Shown: positions 53,618 through 62,486 of the stretch, piece after piece
How positions within the stretch are numbered: position 1 is the stretch's first letter
Layout of the letters: each line of letters opens with the position of its first letter
Source of the DNA: Stappia sp. 28M-7
Lineage (GTDB): Bacteria > Pseudomonadota > Alphaproteobacteria > Rhizobiales > Stappiaceae
Direction: 5' to 3'
Assembly: GCF_014252955.1 (NCBI RefSeq)
Contig: NZ_JACMIA010000001.1
Span: forward strand, 1,054,001 to 1,118,000
DNA: 64,000 nucleotides
The notes under the pieces: generated by a model
The model's input: only the letters and a program-made list of their open reading frames with translations
Database searches by the model: none
What the model was told of the DNA's origin: nothing
Position numbers and translations under genes: made by a program

Positions 53618-54645
53618 CCGCCGCCGTTTCGTTCCGCAATGTCGACATCGTCTTCGGCAAGCGCCCCGAGACGGCGCTGCCGCTGATCGATGCCGGCCGC
53701 AGCCGCGCCGAGATCCAGACGGAGACCGGCCAGATCCTCGGCGTGGCCGGCGCCAGCTTCGACATCGAGGAGGGCGAGCTGATCGTGCTGATGGGCCTGT
53801 CGGGCTCCGGCAAGTCGACGCTGCTGCGCGCCGTCAACGGGCTGAACCAGATCACCCGGGGCGAGGTTCTGGTGCACAATGGCGAGGGCTCGGTGAACCC
53901 GTCCGCCTGCGCGCCGCAGGAGCTGCGCGCGCTGCGCCGCGGCCGCATCGCCATGGTGTTCCAGCAATTCGCGCTGCTGCCCTGGCGCACGGTGCGCGAA
54001 AATGTCGGCTTCGGGCTGGAGCTGGCCGGATTGCCGACGCGCGAGCGCCGGCGGAAGGTCGACGAGCAGCTGGAGCTGGTCGGCCTTGCCCAGTGGGGCG
54101 ACAAGTATGTGCACGAGCTGTCCGGCGGCATGCAGCAGCGTGTCGGGCTGGCCCGCGCCTTTGCCACCGACGCGCCAATCCTCTTGATGGACGAGCCGTT
54201 CTCAGCGCTCGATCCGCTGATCCGCGGCCATTTGCAGGACGAGCTGCTGGCGCTGCAGGACAAGCTCAACAAGACCATCGTCTTCGTCAGCCACGATCTC
54301 GACGAGGCGGCCAAGATCGGCAACCGCATCGCCATCATGGAGGGCGGGCGGGTGATCCAGCTCGGCACGCCGCAGCAGATCGTGCGCAAGCCGGCGAGCG
54401 ACTATGTGGCGGAGTTCGTGGCGCACATGAACCCGCTCGGGGTGCTGCGCGCCCGCGACATCATGCGTCCGCTGGGCGAGGGCGAGGCGAGCGGGCTGGA
54501 CGGCGCGCCGCGCTGCGCGCCGAAGACGCCGGTGCGCGAGGTGATCGCCCTGAAGCGCTCCGCCGAGGCGCCGGTGCTGGTCTGCGACGGCGACACCCCG
54601 CTGGGGCTGGTCGGCGAGGGCGAGATCCTCGATTGCCTGCGCTAG
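53614..54645 (+). CDS. choV: choline ABC transporter ATP-binding protein
   Basis: A 343-residue ATPase. Walker A GLSGSGKST (61-69), signature LSGGMQQRVGLARAFA, Walker B ILLMDEPFSALDPL and the switch histidine in FVSHDLDEA are all intact. A partial C-terminal CBS-like region (VREVIALKRSAEAPVLVCDGDTPLGLV) follows, as in osmoprotectant importers. With choX and choW it makes a choline importer feeding BetA and BetB. Confidence 0.94.
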   Translation: MTAAVSFRNVDIVFGKRPETALPLIDAGRSRAEIQTETGQILGVAGASFDIEEGELIVLMGLSGSGKSTLLRAVNGLNQITRGEVLVHNGEGSVNPSACAPQELRALRRGRIAMVFQQFALLPWRTVRENVGFGLELAGLPTRERRRKVDEQLELVGLAQWGDKYVHELSGGMQQRVGLARAFATDAPILLMDEPFSALDPLIRGHLQDELLALQDKLNKTIVFVSHDLDEAAKIGNRIAIMEGGRVIQLGTPQQIVRKPASDYVAEFVAHMNPLGVLRARDIMRPLGEGEASGLDGAPRCAPKTPVREVIALKRSAEAPVLVCDGDTPLGLVGEGEILDCLR

Positions 54646-54658
54646 AAGGTACTGCCGG

Positions 54659-56005
54659 CTAGGCCGGGAGCGCGGGAAAGGTCTCCCGCGCGCGCCGGCC
54701 GGTGATCGCCAGCAGCGAGAAGCCGCGCGCGGCAAGCAGGATGGTGAAGGCGAGCCACAGGCCGTGATTGCCGAGTATGGGGAAGGCGATCGCATAGGCG
54801 GCGAAGTAGAGCACCAGCGACAGCAGCATCATGTTGCGCATGTCGCGCGACCAGGTGGCGCCGATGAACACGCCGTCCATCTGGAACGCCAGCACGCCGA
54901 ACAACGGCGTCGCCGCCGCCCAGCTTAAGTATGTGATCGCGACCTGGCGCACGTCCTCCGCCGTCGTCATCGCATGGATGAGCACCGGGCCGGCGAAGAA
55001 GAAGACCAGCGAAATCAGCCCGGCGAGCACATAGCCCCAGACGAGGCTGAGCTTGAGCGAGCGGTCGAAGGCCGGGCGGTAGCGCGCCCCGACCGCGCGG
55101 CCCGCAAGCTGCTCGGCCGCCGTTGCAAGGCCGTCGAGGAAGAAGCTCGCCACCATGAAGAGCTTCTCCAGGATGGCATTGGCCGCCAGCACGGTGTCGC
55201 CTTGCGCTGCCGAGCGCGACATGAAGAAGGCGAAGGCGGTAATCAACGCGAAGGAGCGGATCAGGATGTCGCCGTTGAGCGCCATCATCCGCTTGAAGCG
55301 CACCTTGTCGAAAACCTGCGCGCGGGTCGGGAGCGGCCGGCCCGACAGGGCGCGGGCGGCCAGCACCGTACCGGCCAGCGCGGTCAGCGCCTCGGCCGCG
55401 ACGGTGGCAGCGGCAACGCCCGCGACGCCCCACTCGAAATACAGCACGAACAGCACGGACAGGGCGATGTTGAAGCCGTTCAGCCAGGTCTGCAGGCCGA
55501 GCGCGGTCATGGCCCGGCCGCGGCCGATGAACCAGCCCAGAAACGCGTAATTGGCGAGCGCCAGCGGCGCGGAGAAGGCGCGGATGGCGAAATAGCTGGT
55601 GGTCGCGGCCTGCACCTCGGGGCTGCCGCCCATCAGCCACAGGCCGGCGGAGAGCGCGGGCTGCTGCAGAACGATCACTACCGACCCGAGCACCACTGCC
55701 AGCAGCACGGCACGGAACAGCACGGCGCGCTCCTCCTCGCCGTCGCCCGCACCGGCGGCCTGCGCTGTGAGGCCCGTGGTGCCGGCGCGCAGGAAGTTGA
55801 AGCTGGTGAAGACGATGTCGAACAGCACGCCGCCGAGCGCGATGCCGCCGAGAAGCGCGGCATCGCCGAGCTGGCCGATCACCGCCGTGTCGACCAGACC
55901 GAGCAGCGGCGTCGACAGATAGGCGAGCGTCATCGGCACCGCGATGGCAAGCACGCTGCGGCTGGTCACGTCGAACGGGCGCACGGCGCCGGGCTGGCTC
56001 GTCAT
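54659..56005 (-). CDS. MATE family efflux transporter
   Basis: A 448-residue twelve-helix cation-drug antiporter of the MATE (DinF-like) group. N-terminal family blocks include TLAYLSTPLLGLVDTAVIGQLGDAALLGGIALGG, and the C-terminal half repeats the fold. The DinF-like branch lacks a strict sodium site, so proton coupling is more likely; substrate is unknown. It is convergent with choV, 13 bp apart. Confidence 0.88.
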   Translation of the reverse strand: MTSQPGAVRPFDVTSRSVLAIAVPMTLAYLSTPLLGLVDTAVIGQLGDAALLGGIALGGVLFDIVFTSFNFLRAGTTGLTAQAAGAGDGEEERAVLFRAVLLAVVLGSVVIVLQQPALSAGLWLMGGSPEVQAATTSYFAIRAFSAPLALANYAFLGWFIGRGRAMTALGLQTWLNGFNIALSVLFVLYFEWGVAGVAAATVAAEALTALAGTVLAARALSGRPLPTRAQVFDKVRFKRMMALNGDILIRSFALITAFAFFMSRSAAQGDTVLAANAILEKLFMVASFFLDGLATAAEQLAGRAVGARYRPAFDRSLKLSLVWGYVLAGLISLVFFFAGPVLIHAMTTAEDVRQVAITYLSWAAATPLFGVLAFQMDGVFIGATWSRDMRNMMLLSLVLYFAAYAIAFPILGNHGLWLAFTILLAARGFSLLAITGRRARETFPALPA

Positions 56006-56329
56006 CTGGCTTGGCTCAAAATGTGGGGTGCAGGCGGGCAGGAGAGTCGTTTGGCCGGACGCTAGCGAACAGAGGTGGAACGGTCAAACGGGATGTGGCG
56101 GGCGGGCCCGTGCCGTGCTCGATCGTTCTGTCATACTCCTGCACGACGCTCTCCCGGCGTCTTCCCGGGCGAGCATCGCGAGACCCGGGATCGGGGAGGC
56201 AGGGCGCTGGTGGATCATCCGGGAGTGCATCCGAGACGCCCTGGCTCGCCGGTTCCGGGTCGCGGCTTCGCCTTGCCCGGAATGACGAAGGAGAGGGAGG
56301 AGGGGGTTACGGCGCGCTGTGCTCTCGTC
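56006..56329. other. 324-bp gap with dispersed repeat element
   Basis: No gene. Most of it (56119-56297) consists of a GC-rich palindromic element described separately; the first 110 bp presumably hold the MATE promoter. Confidence 0.6.
56119..56297. repeat. intergenic palindromic repeat of the alphaproteobacterial GACCCGGGATCG type
   Basis: The stretch has the look of a dispersed intergenic element: CGAGACCCGGGATCGG, GAGACGCCCTGGCTCGCCGG, GGTCGCGGCTTCGCC and TTGCCCGGAATGACGAAGG. Its ends contain the words GCCCGGAATGACG and CGGGATC that recur in such elements in Rhizobiales. It has many short inverted arms. I cannot check copy number inside one window. Confidence 0.55.
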
Positions 56330-56695
56330 TCAGCTTTCCCCCGCATGCTCCAGGATGTTGAGCAGACGTCCGTTCGGATCGCGCAGGAACAGGCGGCGCA
56401 CGCCCCAGGGCTCAACGGCCGGCCCGTATTCGGGGCGAAGTCCGGCGCGTTCGATGCGGACGATCACCTCGTCGAGATCGTCCACCTCGATGGAGAGGTC
56501 CGGCACCGGCGTGCCCGAACCTCCTTGCGTGGCGATGCCGATCTGCGGGCGTGCCGGGCTCGGGGCTTCGGCGGCAAGGGTGACGAACCAGCCGTGGTCC
56601 ATCACCGGCTCGAGATCGAGAATGTCCCGGTAGAAGGCCGTGGACGGCCCGGTATCGGTGACGGCGATATTCGCGACGATGCGCCTGACGGTCAT
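56330..56695 (-). CDS. VOC (glyoxalase/bleomycin resistance) family protein
   Basis: A 121-residue protein of one vicinal-oxygen-chelate unit: VRRIVANIAVTDTGPSTAFYRDILDLEPVMDHGWFVTL and then VDDLDEVIVRIERAGLRPEYG with the metal-binding glutamate region RLFLRDPNGRLLNILEH. These small proteins bind metal and act as lyases, dioxygenases or drug-binding proteins; nothing here points to one. Start at 56695 fits family length. Confidence 0.85.
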   Translation of the reverse strand: MTVRRIVANIAVTDTGPSTAFYRDILDLEPVMDHGWFVTLAAEAPSPARPQIGIATQGGSGTPVPDLSIEVDDLDEVIVRIERAGLRPEYGPAVEPWGVRRLFLRDPNGRLLNILEHAGES

Positions 56696-56805
56696 GCGGT
56701 GCTCCCGTGATTGCTGCGGGAGAGGGTAGGCGATGGGGCGGCCCGTGCCTTGAAGAAATGTCGGATGGGGCGGGACAGCAGCAAGGCCATCCCGCCCGGG
56801 CTGCC

Positions 56806-57708
56806 TCAGATGGAGGCGGCGATGCGGGCGATCTCTGCCATGGTGGCGTCGCGCGTCTTGGCCTCGGCCTTGGGCATCTCGCAATAGGCGGTGACGATCA
56901 GCGCGCCGCGCCCGCTCGGCCAGGCGACGCCGATGTCGTTGGCGTGACCCTTGCCGCTGGTGCCGGTCTTGTCGCCGACCAGCCAGTCGGCGGGAAAGCC
57001 GGCGCGCAGGCGCGCATCGCCGGTCCGGTTGGTGACCATCCACGCGGTCAGCCGGTCGCGCGAGCGGCGCGACAGCGCATCCCCGAACAGCAGCTTGCGC
57101 AGGGTCTCCGCCATCGCTGCCGGCGTGGTGGTGTCGCGCTCGTCGTCGGGCCCGTCATGGGCATTGAGTGCCGGCTCCGTCCGGTCGTGACGGGTGGTCT
57201 CGTCGCCGAGCGAGCGGGCGAAGCCCGTCAGTGCGGCCGGGCCGCCGAAGCTTGCCAGCAGCAGATTGGCGGCGGTGTTGTCCGACAGCGTCATCGTCGC
57301 CTCGCACAGTTCGGCGACCGTCAGGCCGGGACCGCCGGCGTGCTTTTCCGTGCCCGGCGACCAGGACACCAGATCGCGCTTGGTGAAGGGAATGCGCCGG
57401 TCGAGCTGCTCCTCCTCCCGGTCGACGCGGGCGAGCACGAAGGCGGTGAGCATCAGCTTGAAAGTGGAGGCCATCAGAAACCGCTCATTCAGCCGATTGC
57501 CGAAGGTCTGCCCGCTGGCAACGTCATGGATGGCGATGCCGAGGCGGCCGCCCTGCTTGCTTTCCAGCGCGGCAAGGCGCCCCTCGATATCGGCGATATC
57601 GGCCGTGCCGGCGCGGGCGGGCATGGTCACGAGAGTGGTGCCGGCAGCCAGCGTCGGGGCGAGCAGAAGCGAGCCGGCAAGCGCCTGCCGGCGAGACAGT
57701 TTGAACAT
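56806..57708 (-). CDS. bla: class A beta-lactamase
   Basis: A 300-residue secreted serine beta-lactamase. All class A landmarks are present: S81-T-F-K84, S142-D-N144, E178 in RTEPALNAHDG, and K247-T-G. A signal with RRQALAGSLLLAPTL resembles a Tat leader. It faces an AmpR-like LysR gene across a 172-bp gap, as in inducible bla systems. Whether it hydrolyses cephalosporins or penicillins better cannot be read. Confidence 0.94.
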   Translation of the reverse strand: MFKLSRRQALAGSLLLAPTLAAGTTLVTMPARAGTADIADIEGRLAALESKQGGRLGIAIHDVASGQTFGNRLNERFLMASTFKLMLTAFVLARVDREEEQLDRRIPFTKRDLVSWSPGTEKHAGGPGLTVAELCEATMTLSDNTAANLLLASFGGPAALTGFARSLGDETTRHDRTEPALNAHDGPDDERDTTTPAAMAETLRKLLFGDALSRRSRDRLTAWMVTNRTGDARLRAGFPADWLVGDKTGTSGKGHANDIGVAWPSGRGALIVTAYCEMPKAEAKTRDATMAEIARIAASI

Positions 57709-57880
57709 GGATTTCGTCTCCGTGGTGAAAGCGTGCGACCCGCGCCGGTCGGTGCCGGCGGCAGGTGGCGCTGGATGGCCTCCCAGCCTGCGGGAGCGAT
57801 CATGCGCAAACACGAGACCCTCGCCAAACGATCAATTCTGGGATTAGACATGAGAAAATATTGGTCTTGGAGAAAAGCCC

Positions 57881-58747
57881 ATGGACGTCTCGCAACTGCC
57901 GCTCAATGCGCTGCGCGCCTTCGAGGCTTCGGCCCGGCTCGGCAGCTTCACCCGTGCCGGGCTGGAGCTGCGGGTGACCCAGACCGCGATCAGCCATCAG
58001 GTGAAGGCGCTTGAGGACACGCTCGGCCTGACCCTGTTCAAGCGCCTGCCGCGGGGGCTCGCGCTCACCGACGAGGCGCAGGCCCTGCTGCCCGTGCTGA
58101 CCGACGCCTTCCGCCGGATGAGCGCGACGCTGAGCCAGTTCGAGCAGGGCAATTTCCGCGAGATCCTGACCATCGGCGTCGTCGGCACCTTCGCCATCGG
58201 CTGGCTGCTGCCGCGTCTGGCGGGCTTTCGCGAGCGTAACCCCCATGTCGATCTACGGCTGAAGACCAACAACAACCGGGCCGACATGCTGCTCGACGGG
58301 CTCGACCTGTTCATCCGCTTCGGGGATGGCGCCTGGCACGCGACGGATGCGGTGCGGCTGATGGAGGCTCCGTTCTCGCCGGTCTGCGCGCCGCAGGTCG
58401 CGGCGCGGCTCCGGCAGCCCGCCGATCTGGCCGGCGAGGATCTGCTGCGTTCCTATCGGCAGGACGAATGGGCGGCCTGGTTCCGCATGGCCGGGCTCGA
58501 GCCGTTGCCGGCGCGCGGCTTCATGTTCGATTCCTCCAGAGCCCTGGTGGAGGCGGCATCGCTGGGGGCCGGCGTTGCCCTGGTGCCGGTCGCGATGTTT
58601 GCGCGCGAGATCGAGGAGGGACGGGTGATCCGCCCCTTCGCGGTGGACGCCTCGCTCGGCGCCTACTGGCTGACCTGGCTGAAATCGCGCCGGCAGACGC
58701 CGGCCATGCGCGCCTTTCACCAGTGGATCGCGGACGAGGCGGGCTGA
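57881..58747 (+). CDS. ampR: AmpR-like LysR regulator divergent from beta-lactamase
   Basis: A 288-residue LysR protein. The N-terminal helix-turn-helix is LPLNALRAFEASARLGSFTRAGLELRVTQTAISHQVKALEDTLG, very like GcvA/AmpR, and the effector domain follows. It is divergently placed against a class A bla gene, the hallmark of AmpR systems, in which cell-wall fragments switch the regulator. The gene name is inferred from context; a generic GcvA-like role is possible. Confidence 0.8.
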   Translation: MDVSQLPLNALRAFEASARLGSFTRAGLELRVTQTAISHQVKALEDTLGLTLFKRLPRGLALTDEAQALLPVLTDAFRRMSATLSQFEQGNFREILTIGVVGTFAIGWLLPRLAGFRERNPHVDLRLKTNNNRADMLLDGLDLFIRFGDGAWHATDAVRLMEAPFSPVCAPQVAARLRQPADLAGEDLLRSYRQDEWAAWFRMAGLEPLPARGFMFDSSRALVEAASLGAGVALVPVAMFAREIEEGRVIRPFAVDASLGAYWLTWLKSRRQTPAMRAFHQWIADEAG

Positions 58748-58768
58748 GGACGCAGGCGTAGCTCCGGC

Positions 58769-59758
58769 TCAGGCCGAGTGCGGTCCCGGCTGAACCTCGA
58801 CCGTGATGTGGGACAGCGCCGCGATCCGCGCGAGCCTTGCCTTGTAATGCGCCGGGTCCCTCGGCGCGTTCGACACCAAGGACACGATGGCGGCGTGGTG
58901 GCCGGGCCCGACCTGCCAGACATGCAGGTCGCAGATGCGGTCGCCTGTGGTCTCGATCGCCTTGCGGATCTCCTCCGGCAAGTGCTCGTCCTCGGGTGTG
59001 CGGTCCAGCAGCACCGCGCCGGTCGCGCGGATCAGGCCCCACGACCAGCGCGCGATGATCAGCGCACCGACGACACCCATCAGCGGATCGGCCCAGAGCC
59101 AGCCCTGGCTGCGTCCGAGCAGCAATGCGGCAATCGCGAGAACCGATGTCAGGGCGTCGGCCAGCACATGCAGGTAGGCGGCGCGCAGGTTGTTGTCGCG
59201 CGCCGGGCCGTGGCCGGAATGGTCGTGCGCGTCATGGTGGGCGTGGTCGTGATGATGATGGCCGTGATGGGAATGATGATGGCCGTGATGATGGTGACCA
59301 TGATCGTCCCTGAGCAGCCAGGCGCAGGCGAGGTTCACCACCAGCCCGATGACGGCGACGGCAATCGCCTGCTCGAAGCTGATCGCCACCGGGTTGGCGA
59401 GGCGCAGCAGGCTTTCCCATCCGATCAGCAGCGCGACGAGCGCCAGCACGATGGCACTGGCGAAGCCGCCGAGATCGCCGAGCTTTCCGGTGCCGAAGCT
59501 GAAGCGCGGATCGTTGCGATGCCGGCGTGCGAACAGATAGGCAAGGGCGGTGATGAGCAGGGCGGCTGCGTGGGTGGACATGTGCCAGCCGTCGGCGAGC
59601 AGCGCCATCGAGCCGAAGAGCGTGCCGGCGGCGATCTCGACGACCATCATTGTTGCCGTGAGGGCAATGACCAGCCAGACACGCCGCTCGTTGCGCCGAT
59701 GCTGCGAGCCGAGAAAGTCGTGTCCGTGCGTGTAGGTGGAGATGGTTTCGGGTGCCAT
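58769..59758 (-). CDS. dmeF: CDF metal efflux transporter DmeF
   Basis: A 329-residue cation diffusion facilitator of six helices. The metal site motifs LLADGWHMSTHA (HxxxD-like pair) and AYLHVLADALTSV are present. Between TM4 and TM5 is a long His-rich loop (around 59200-59310, HHHHGHHHSHHGHHHHDHAHHD) typical of DmeF, which exports Co2+ and Ni2+. The dmeR repressor gene lies just upstream, 43 bp away, in the same direction. Confidence 0.93.
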   Translation of the reverse strand: MAPETISTYTHGHDFLGSQHRRNERRVWLVIALTATMMVVEIAAGTLFGSMALLADGWHMSTHAAALLITALAYLFARRHRNDPRFSFGTGKLGDLGGFASAIVLALVALLIGWESLLRLANPVAISFEQAIAVAVIGLVVNLACAWLLRDDHGHHHHGHHHSHHGHHHHDHAHHDAHDHSGHGPARDNNLRAAYLHVLADALTSVLAIAALLLGRSQGWLWADPLMGVVGALIIARWSWGLIRATGAVLLDRTPEDEHLPEEIRKAIETTGDRICDLHVWQVGPGHHAAIVSLVSNAPRDPAHYKARLARIAALSHITVEVQPGPHSA

Positions 59759-59801
59759 TGCACTCTCCCGTCGCCGGCTGCCCGGCCTATTTGATGCCGG
59801 C

Positions 59802-60074
59802 CTATTTCATGTAGGTGCGGATGACCTCGAGCAGCTCCTCGCTGCCCTGCCGGCGCTCGGCCTCGGTCTGCGCGTGAAGAACATGCTCGTGAAGGTGGCC
59901 TTCCATCACTTCCGCGGTGAGGCCGCTCAGGGCGCCTCTGGCGGAGGCGAGCTGACGCAGGATTTCGGCGCAGGGCTTTTGGGCCTCCAGCGCGCGCTCG
60001 ATGCCTTCGAGCTGCCCCTTGAGACGGCGAACCCGGGCAATCAGCTTCTGCCCGTCGCGAACGGTATGGGACAT
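59802..60074 (-). CDS. dmeR: RcnR/CsoR family nickel-cobalt repressor DmeR
   Basis: A 90-residue all-helical repressor. H3, C35, H60 and H64, the RcnR-type Ni/Co ligand set, are all at the expected positions (SHT, KPCAEIL, GHLHEHV). This separates it from copper CsoR and formaldehyde FrmR. It is first in the dmeR-dmeF operon and faces its own operator 23 bp before its start. Metal binding should release it from DNA. Confidence 0.93.
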   Translation of the reverse strand: MSHTVRDGQKLIARVRRLKGQLEGIERALEAQKPCAEILRQLASARGALSGLTAEVMEGHLHEHVLHAQTEAERRQGSEELLEVIRTYMK

Positions 60075-60096
60075 CGTGCCTGTCCGTGCCTTCCCT

Positions 60097-60122
60097 GTAT
60101 AGTATAGGGGACTATATTATAC
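60097..60122. promoter_or_regulatory. DmeR operator
   Basis: GTATAGTATAG and CTATATTATAC are inverted arms (10 of 11) around the centre GGGA. This is the AT-flanked G-tract form of DmeR/RcnR sites. It lies 23 bp upstream of dmeR and would allow self-repression. Confidence 0.8.
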
Positions 60123-60275
60123 GCGATCCGAAATGGGAAGTCCGGCCGCGCCTCGTGGTGTCTGACGCGTCATGCGGGGCAGAGGCGCACCGGTGAGGTC
60201 GGCTTTCGGGCGTGGCTGGACGGTGCGGGAGATCGAGGGTTGGCGCCGGATTTCCCTGCCTGAACCGATTGTCTC

Positions 60276-60303
60276 TTGAAATACGTGAGGACTCACGTAT
60301 ATA
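60276..60303 (+). promoter_or_regulatory. promoter with embedded perfect palindrome upstream of marR-type gene
   Basis: TTGAAA (60276-60281) and TATATA (60298-60303) are 16 bp apart. ATACGTGAG-GA-CTCACGTAT at 60281-60300 is a perfect palindrome with 9-bp arms, sitting between them. Binding of the repressor would block polymerase. The MarR-type gene starts 36 bp downstream. Confidence 0.75.
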
Positions 60304-60339
60304 GACTGCAACAATCACGCAAATGGAAGGTTTCGTGTC

Positions 60340-60786
60340 ATGAACGCGCTTGTCTTCACCCTTCTCGACATTGCCGGCCTCATCGAGAAGCGGCTCGACC
60401 GCCCGCTTGCCGGCGCTCGCGGCGTCAGCTTCCGCGAGTATCGCCTGCTCAAGAGCCTGTCGGACTTTCCCGGCAGCCGCGCCATGCGGGTGGAACTGGC
60501 CCAGTCCGTCGGCCTGACGCCCTCGGCGGTGACCCGCGCACTGAAGCCGCTCGAGAAGCTCGGCTACGTCGTCACGGAAAAGGGCGAGCGCGATGCCCGC
60601 CAGAGCCTGGCGCGGCTGACGCAGGCCGGCGAGGTCCTGCTTGCCGATGCCGATGCCATCGTTGCCGACGTGGTGGCCGGTCTGCCGGCCATGTCGATCA
60701 GCGAGGGCCAACTGGCCGAGTTGCATCGCGGCCTGGCCGGTCCGGCGGCGAGCCGGACGGTCCCCTTGAGGGCGGCCATCGTCTGA
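60340..60786 (+). CDS. MarR family transcriptional regulator
   Basis: A 148-residue winged helix-turn-helix protein. The recognition part is VELAQSVGLTPSAVTRALKPLEKLGYVVTEKGERDARQSLARLTQAGEVLL, typical of MarR with the wing DARQSLARLT. It is probably self-controlled through the palindrome in its promoter and may affect the downstream deacetylase gene. Ligand is unknown. Confidence 0.88.
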   Translation: MNALVFTLLDIAGLIEKRLDRPLAGARGVSFREYRLLKSLSDFPGSRAMRVELAQSVGLTPSAVTRALKPLEKLGYVVTEKGERDARQSLARLTQAGEVLLADADAIVADVVAGLPAMSISEGQLAELHRGLAGPAASRTVPLRAAIV

Positions 60787-60905
60787 GACCCTGCAAGGTG
60801 CGGGGGCGTTCCGCCACGGGATGCCCCCGCACTGGTCTCCTGCGTCCTGCGGAGCGTATAAGCGTCTGTCCCCACTTGGTCTTGCAACCGGGTTCCGAGT
60901 TCCGC

Positions 60906-61808
60906 ATGTCGCTCGCCATCGTCCATCATCCGGCCTATTGCGCCGATATCCCCGCCGCCCACCGCTTTCCGATGAACAAGTTCCGCCGCGTGGCGGAAGT
61001 GCTCGTCGAGGACGGGCTGGTCGCGCCGGACGGCTTTCACCGGCCGGCGCCCGCACCGGCGGAATGGATCGCGCTCGCCCATGACCGGGCCTATGTCGAC
61101 CAGGTTTTCGCCGCCGATGTGCCGGCGCCCATCGCCCGCGAGATCGGCCTGCCGATGAGCGAGAGCGTCGGCTTCCGCGCCCGCTGCGCCACCGCCGGCA
61201 CGGTGCTGACCGCGCTTCTGGCGCTGGACCGGGGCATCGCCTGCAACACTGCCGGCGGCAGCCATCACGCCCGCAGCTCGCACGGGGCGGGGTTCTGCGT
61301 CTTCAACGATGTCGCGGTCGCGATCCGCCTGCTGATGGCGGACCGGGCGATCCGGCGCGCCATGGTCGTCGATCTAGATGTGCATCAGGGCGACGGCACC
61401 GCGCAGATCTTTGCCGGCGACGAGGCGGTCTTCACGCTGTCGCTGCATGCGGCCCGCAACTATCCCGTCCGCAAGGTGCCCTCGACCCTCGACGTGCCGC
61501 TGGAGGACGGGCTGCGCGATGCGGCTTATCTTCAAGCGCTGGCGGATGTGCTGCCGGCAGCGCTTGCCGCCTTCCGCCCCGACATCGTCTTCTACAATGC
61601 CGGCGTCGACCCGCACGAGGAGGACCGGCTGGGCCGGCTGTCGCTGAGCGACGAGGGACTGGCCGCCCGCGACCGCTATGTCGTGGAACAGGTGCGCAAG
61701 GCCGGGGTCCCGCTCGCCGGGGTCATCGGCGGCGGCTATCTGGAGGATATCGACAGGCTGGCGCGCCGCCACACGATCCTGCACCGGGCAGCGGCAGAGG
61801 TCGCCTGA
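60906..61808 (+). CDS. histone deacetylase family (class II-like) deacetylase
   Basis: A 300-residue Zn-dependent arginase/deacetylase-fold enzyme. The catalytic His pair H120-H121 lies in TAGGSHHARSSHGAGFCVFND, the zinc ligands D156 and H160 in VDLDVHQGDGTA (D158 between), and a final Asp in GVDPHEEDRLG. In bacteria such proteins act on acetylpolyamines or acetylated proteins. Start follows a weak AG-rich site. It is 119 bp after the MarR gene, so co-transcription is possible. Confidence 0.9.
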   Translation: MSLAIVHHPAYCADIPAAHRFPMNKFRRVAEVLVEDGLVAPDGFHRPAPAPAEWIALAHDRAYVDQVFAADVPAPIAREIGLPMSESVGFRARCATAGTVLTALLALDRGIACNTAGGSHHARSSHGAGFCVFNDVAVAIRLLMADRAIRRAMVVDLDVHQGDGTAQIFAGDEAVFTLSLHAARNYPVRKVPSTLDVPLEDGLRDAAYLQALADVLPAALAAFRPDIVFYNAGVDPHEEDRLGRLSLSDEGLAARDRYVVEQVRKAGVPLAGVIGGGYLEDIDRLARRHTILHRAAAEVA

Positions 61809-61830
61809 AGCCGCAAGGGGAGGGGCCGGC

Positions 61831-62106
61831 TCAGCTGCGCCGGCCGAGACTCATCAGCCGCAGCACCACCCACACCGGGATCACCACCATGGCGCCGAGC
61901 ACGAAATAACCGCCGAGCTGGCCGAGCGCTTCGAAGCCGAGATCCCACAAGCGTCGGATGAAGGAGACGATCCCGTCGAAGATGTCGAGCGGGTACAGGC
62001 CGAGCGCCGACATCAGCACGCCGACGACGAAGGACAGGAACAACAGCTTGAGGATCACCCGGGCGGGAGAGTCTCCGAGAAAGCGGCTGATCGGGCTGTT
62101 GGACAT
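61831..62106 (-). CDS. small DUF6460-like membrane protein
   Basis: A 91-residue protein with two TM helices (LKLLFLSFVVGVLMSALG and YFVLGAMVVIPVWVVLRL). The pattern FLGDSPARVILKLLFLSFVVGVLM is that of an alphaproteobacterial family of unknown role (DUF6460-like, recalled from memory). Convergent with the deacetylase gene, 22 bp apart. Confidence 0.7.
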   Translation of the reverse strand: MSNSPISRFLGDSPARVILKLLFLSFVVGVLMSALGLYPLDIFDGIVSFIRRLWDLGFEALGQLGGYFVLGAMVVIPVWVVLRLMSLGRRS

Positions 62107-62486
62107 GCGCTGGTTCCTGCAAAGGCTGCCGGGGGCTCGCAAGGCCTGCGCGCCATCCCGTGTCCCTGAGATGTAGGCGGGCGGGTGGCTCGGATCAAAC
62201 GCAAAATCGTCTCCGCTCCTTTCGCGGCGCCCTATGTGATAATGTCAATATGATGCCACATTGGAGCGTGACATCTCGTGTCGCGGGATGCGGGCGATTC
62301 ATGCGGCATTTGTCCGGATCGCTCAGGCTCGGGAGGCGGCGAGCCCAGATGCGTCCTCATTGCCGGCGGTCCTTTTCGGAGCGCCCGGACACGGCTCCAG
62401 CCCCGGTCAGGCGGAGCCGGAAAGCGAACCGACCGTCGAAGCCGAAGGCTCCGTGCCGCTGCGGCGCGGGGCCCGACAAGCCAGGA

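Noticed and set aside
62160-62486. N-terminal extension of the META protein
   Set aside because: Low-complexity Arg/Ser-rich residues ahead of a clear signal peptide.
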